Of a DNA stretch of 30,162 bases, positions 28,759 through 30,162 are shown in pieces (position 1 is the first letter of the stretch; each line of letters opens with the position of its first letter). The notes under the pieces were generated by a model that was not told the DNA's origin, did not search any database, and saw only the letters and a program-made list of their open reading frames with translations. The stretch comes from Oceanospirillaceae bacterium UBA7410 (GTDB taxonomy: Bacteria; Pseudomonadota; Gammaproteobacteria; Pseudomonadales; Balneatricaceae), in assembly GCA_002470565.1 (NCBI GenBank), contig DKMQ01000011.1:1-30162 (forward strand), in the 5' to 3' direction. A program made the translations under genes and the position numbers.

Positions 28759-29249
28759 TGAGGCATATAATAGCGGTTTTGTTAGAAAACGAGGCAGGTG
28801 CACTCTCTCGGGTTGTGGGTTTGTTTTCCCAGCGCAACTTCAATATTGAAACTTTGACGGTTGCACCCACTGAAGATCCAACATTGTCACGACTTACGGT
28901 TACTACTTCTGGAAGTGATCGTGTGATTGAGCAGATTACTAAGCAGTTAAATAAGTTAATTGAAGTAGTAAAGCTTGTGGATCTTACCGAAGGTGAGCAC
29001 ATTGAGCGTGAAATGATGCTGATTAAGCTCAAGGCTACAGGTCAGCATCGTGATGAAGTGAAGCGCACTGTTGATATTTTTCGAGGCCAGATTGTTGATG
29101 TAACTAGTAGTATTTATACGGTTCAGTTAACGGGTGATCAGGATAAGCTAAGTGCATTTATTAGCGCGATAGGTGAGGCCTATGTACTGGAAACAGTGCG
29201 AACAGGTGTTTCAGGTATTGCGCGTGGTGACAAAATACTAAGCATTTAG
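28758..29249 (+). CDS. ilvH: Acetolactate synthase small (regulatory) subunit
   Basis: IlvH carries the valine-feedback site and stimulates IlvI. From ATG 28758 the protein is 163 residues, exactly the E. coli length, beginning MRHIIAVLLENEAGALSRVVGLFSQR. The ACT domain occupies about residues 1-78 with the typical NEAGALSRV and NIETLTVAPTEDPTLSRLT segments, and a second ACT-like domain follows. GGAG lies 8 nt upstream inside ilvI, and the stop of ilvI overlaps the ATG (TAATG). A longer frame starting at 28731 lies inside ilvI and is not family-like. A strong terminator follows. Confidence 0.97.
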   Translation: MRHIIAVLLENEAGALSRVVGLFSQRNFNIETLTVAPTEDPTLSRLTVTTSGSDRVIEQITKQLNKLIEVVKLVDLTEGEHIEREMMLIKLKATGQHRDEVKRTVDIFRGQIVDVTSSIYTVQLTGDQDKLSAFISAIGEAYVLETVRTGVSGIARGDKILSI

Positions 29250-29275
29250 AGTGCATTAGACTTGATGATTGTTAC

Positions 29276-29301
29276 AAAAGGCCGTTATGCGGCCTTTTTT
29301 T
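29276..29301. terminator. Intrinsic terminator after ilvIH
   Basis: AAAAGGCCG (29276-29284) pairs with CGGCCTTTT (29290-29298) around a 5-nt loop and runs into seven T (29295-29301). This closes the ilvIH transcript before pssA; the A-run makes it usable in both directions. Confidence 0.93.
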
Positions 29302-29372
29302 GGTCTAGGGTTTTAGTATTTTTGTGCAGTCATGTTAAGCTAGCATCAATTCTTTAAAAGAGCAGTCTATCT

Positions 29373-30125
29373 ATGAGTTCCGATCCTTTAAAACAGCCAG
29401 ATAACGAAGACGCAGTGGCTCCTAAGAAGCCTGCAAAGGGTGTTTATCTTTTGCCCAATAGCTTTACAACAGCATCGTTATTTGCAGGTTTTTATGCAGT
29501 TGTCTCGGGCATGAGTGGTAATTTTGAAAATGCTGCCATCGCTATATTTATCTCAATGGTGTTGGACACATTAGATGGTAGGGTTGCCCGTCTGACAAAT
29601 ACATCTAGTAAATTTGGCGCCGAATACGACAGCTTGGCAGATGTAGTTGCCTTTGGCGTGGCACCTGCACTGGTGCTGTTCTCTTGGTCATTGCAGAGTT
29701 TAGGTAATTTTGGTTGGGTAGCAGCCTTTATTTATGTGGCTGGTGGAGCTTTGCGGTTAGCGCGATTTAATGTCCAGCTGGAAATAGCCGATAGTCGTTA
29801 TTTTACCGGATTGCCTACTCCTGCTGCTGCAGCTGTAATGGCGGGTATGGTTTGGACTGGTGTGGATTATGGGCTGGATGGAGAGAGCCTTAGTTATATT
29901 GTGGCTCTGATCACTGCAGCGCTAGGTATCTTGATGGTGAGTAATTTTAAATACTATAGTTTTAAAGACCTAGATCTAAAAGGCAAGGTGCCCTTTGTAG
30001 CATTATTTGCGGTGGTCTTGGTGTTTGCCGTGTATTCTTTACAGCCACCTATCATGCTAGCACTCACTTTTGCAGGCTTTGCAATATCTGGGCCTGTGAT
30101 GTATTTGTTTAAAGCTATTAAGTAA
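29373..30125 (+). CDS. pssA: CDP-diacylglycerol-serine O-phosphatidyltransferase
   Basis: PssA makes phosphatidylserine, precursor of phosphatidylethanolamine, from CDP-diacylglycerol and serine at the inner membrane. The 250-residue protein is the integral-membrane CDP-alcohol phosphatidyltransferase type, unlike the peripheral phospholipase-D-like PssA of E. coli. The family signature D-G-x2-A-R-x8-G-x3-D-x3-D is present within DTLDGRVAR, SKFGAEYDSLAD. About six to seven hydrophobic segments follow the polar N-terminus (about 25 residues). It lies 123 bp after ilvH, behind a terminator, so it should have its own promoter. In Pseudomonas ilvC stands between ilvH and pssA; here it does not. 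Confidence 0.95.
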   Translation: MSSDPLKQPDNEDAVAPKKPAKGVYLLPNSFTTASLFAGFYAVVSGMSGNFENAAIAIFISMVLDTLDGRVARLTNTSSKFGAEYDSLADVVAFGVAPALVLFSWSLQSLGNFGWVAAFIYVAGGALRLARFNVQLEIADSRYFTGLPTPAAAAVMAGMVWTGVDYGLDGESLSYIVALITAALGILMVSNFKYYSFKDLDLKGKVPFVALFAVVLVFAVYSLQPPIMLALTFAGFAISGPVMYLFKAIK

Positions 30126-30162
30126 GGCTTTTTGGCTCATCTAATCGAAACCATTTGTTAAT

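Overview
This window looks like chromosomal DNA of a gammaproteobacterium. GC content is moderate to low (roughly 43-45% by eye) and the housekeeping proteins match the lengths and key residues of their E. coli and Pseudomonas counterparts. Three things point to the Pseudomonadales / Oceanospirillales / Cellvibrionales side of the class, probably a marine member: the FabA/FabB route to unsaturated fatty acids, type IV pilus minor pilins next to ispB-rplU-rpmA-obgE-proB-rpsT-murJ-ribF-ileS-lspA-fkpB, and the bamD-rluD-pgeF-clpB run. This order largely follows the Pseudomonas aeruginosa chromosome as I know it. Nothing looks like a phage, plasmid, IS element, CRISPR array or tRNA/rRNA gene; it is mostly core genome.

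Layout. 1-525: 3' end of an rmlD-like dTDP-rhamnose gene, the edge of a surface-polysaccharide locus. 652-3555: molybdopterin genes moaA, moaC and moaD with an acyltransferase-like gene inside the run and no moaE following. 3560/3590-4267: plsC-type acyltransferase, whose best ribosome binding site points to an AUU start. 4314-7145 (minus strand): ispB, fabA and fabB, for quinone side chains and unsaturated fatty acids. 7471-10560: rplU-rpmA, a strong terminator, obgE and proB. 10628-10888 (minus): rpsT with a GTG start and a near-consensus promoter. 11135-17530: murJ, ribF, ileS, lspA and fkpB. 17627-19903: a compact, overlapping minor-pilin operon (FimT/U, PilV, PilW, a very short PilX, PilE) without pilY1. 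19964-20809: nadE, convergent with lipoprotein gene bamD (20817-21662). 21805-23534: rluD and pgeF. 23666-26251: clpB behind a near-perfect heat-shock (sigma-32) promoter. 26334-26600 (minus): an unrecognised 88-residue protein. 27034-29249: ilvI-ilvH, then a terminator and pssA (29373-30125).

The most interesting non-coding stretch lies between the small unknown gene and ilvI (about 26751-27033). It is markedly more GC-rich than its surroundings (91 G/C in the 160 bases 26781-26940), has several stable hairpins, and has no convincing gene. I interpret it as a structured cis-regulatory leader RNA of the acetolactate synthase operon. A competing reading is a 58-codon open frame on its opposite strand. 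Other notable points are the candidate AUU start of plsC, the truncated PilX and missing PilY1, three stacked hairpins just ahead of obgE, and the absence of ispH, ilvC and moaE from places where relatives often carry them.
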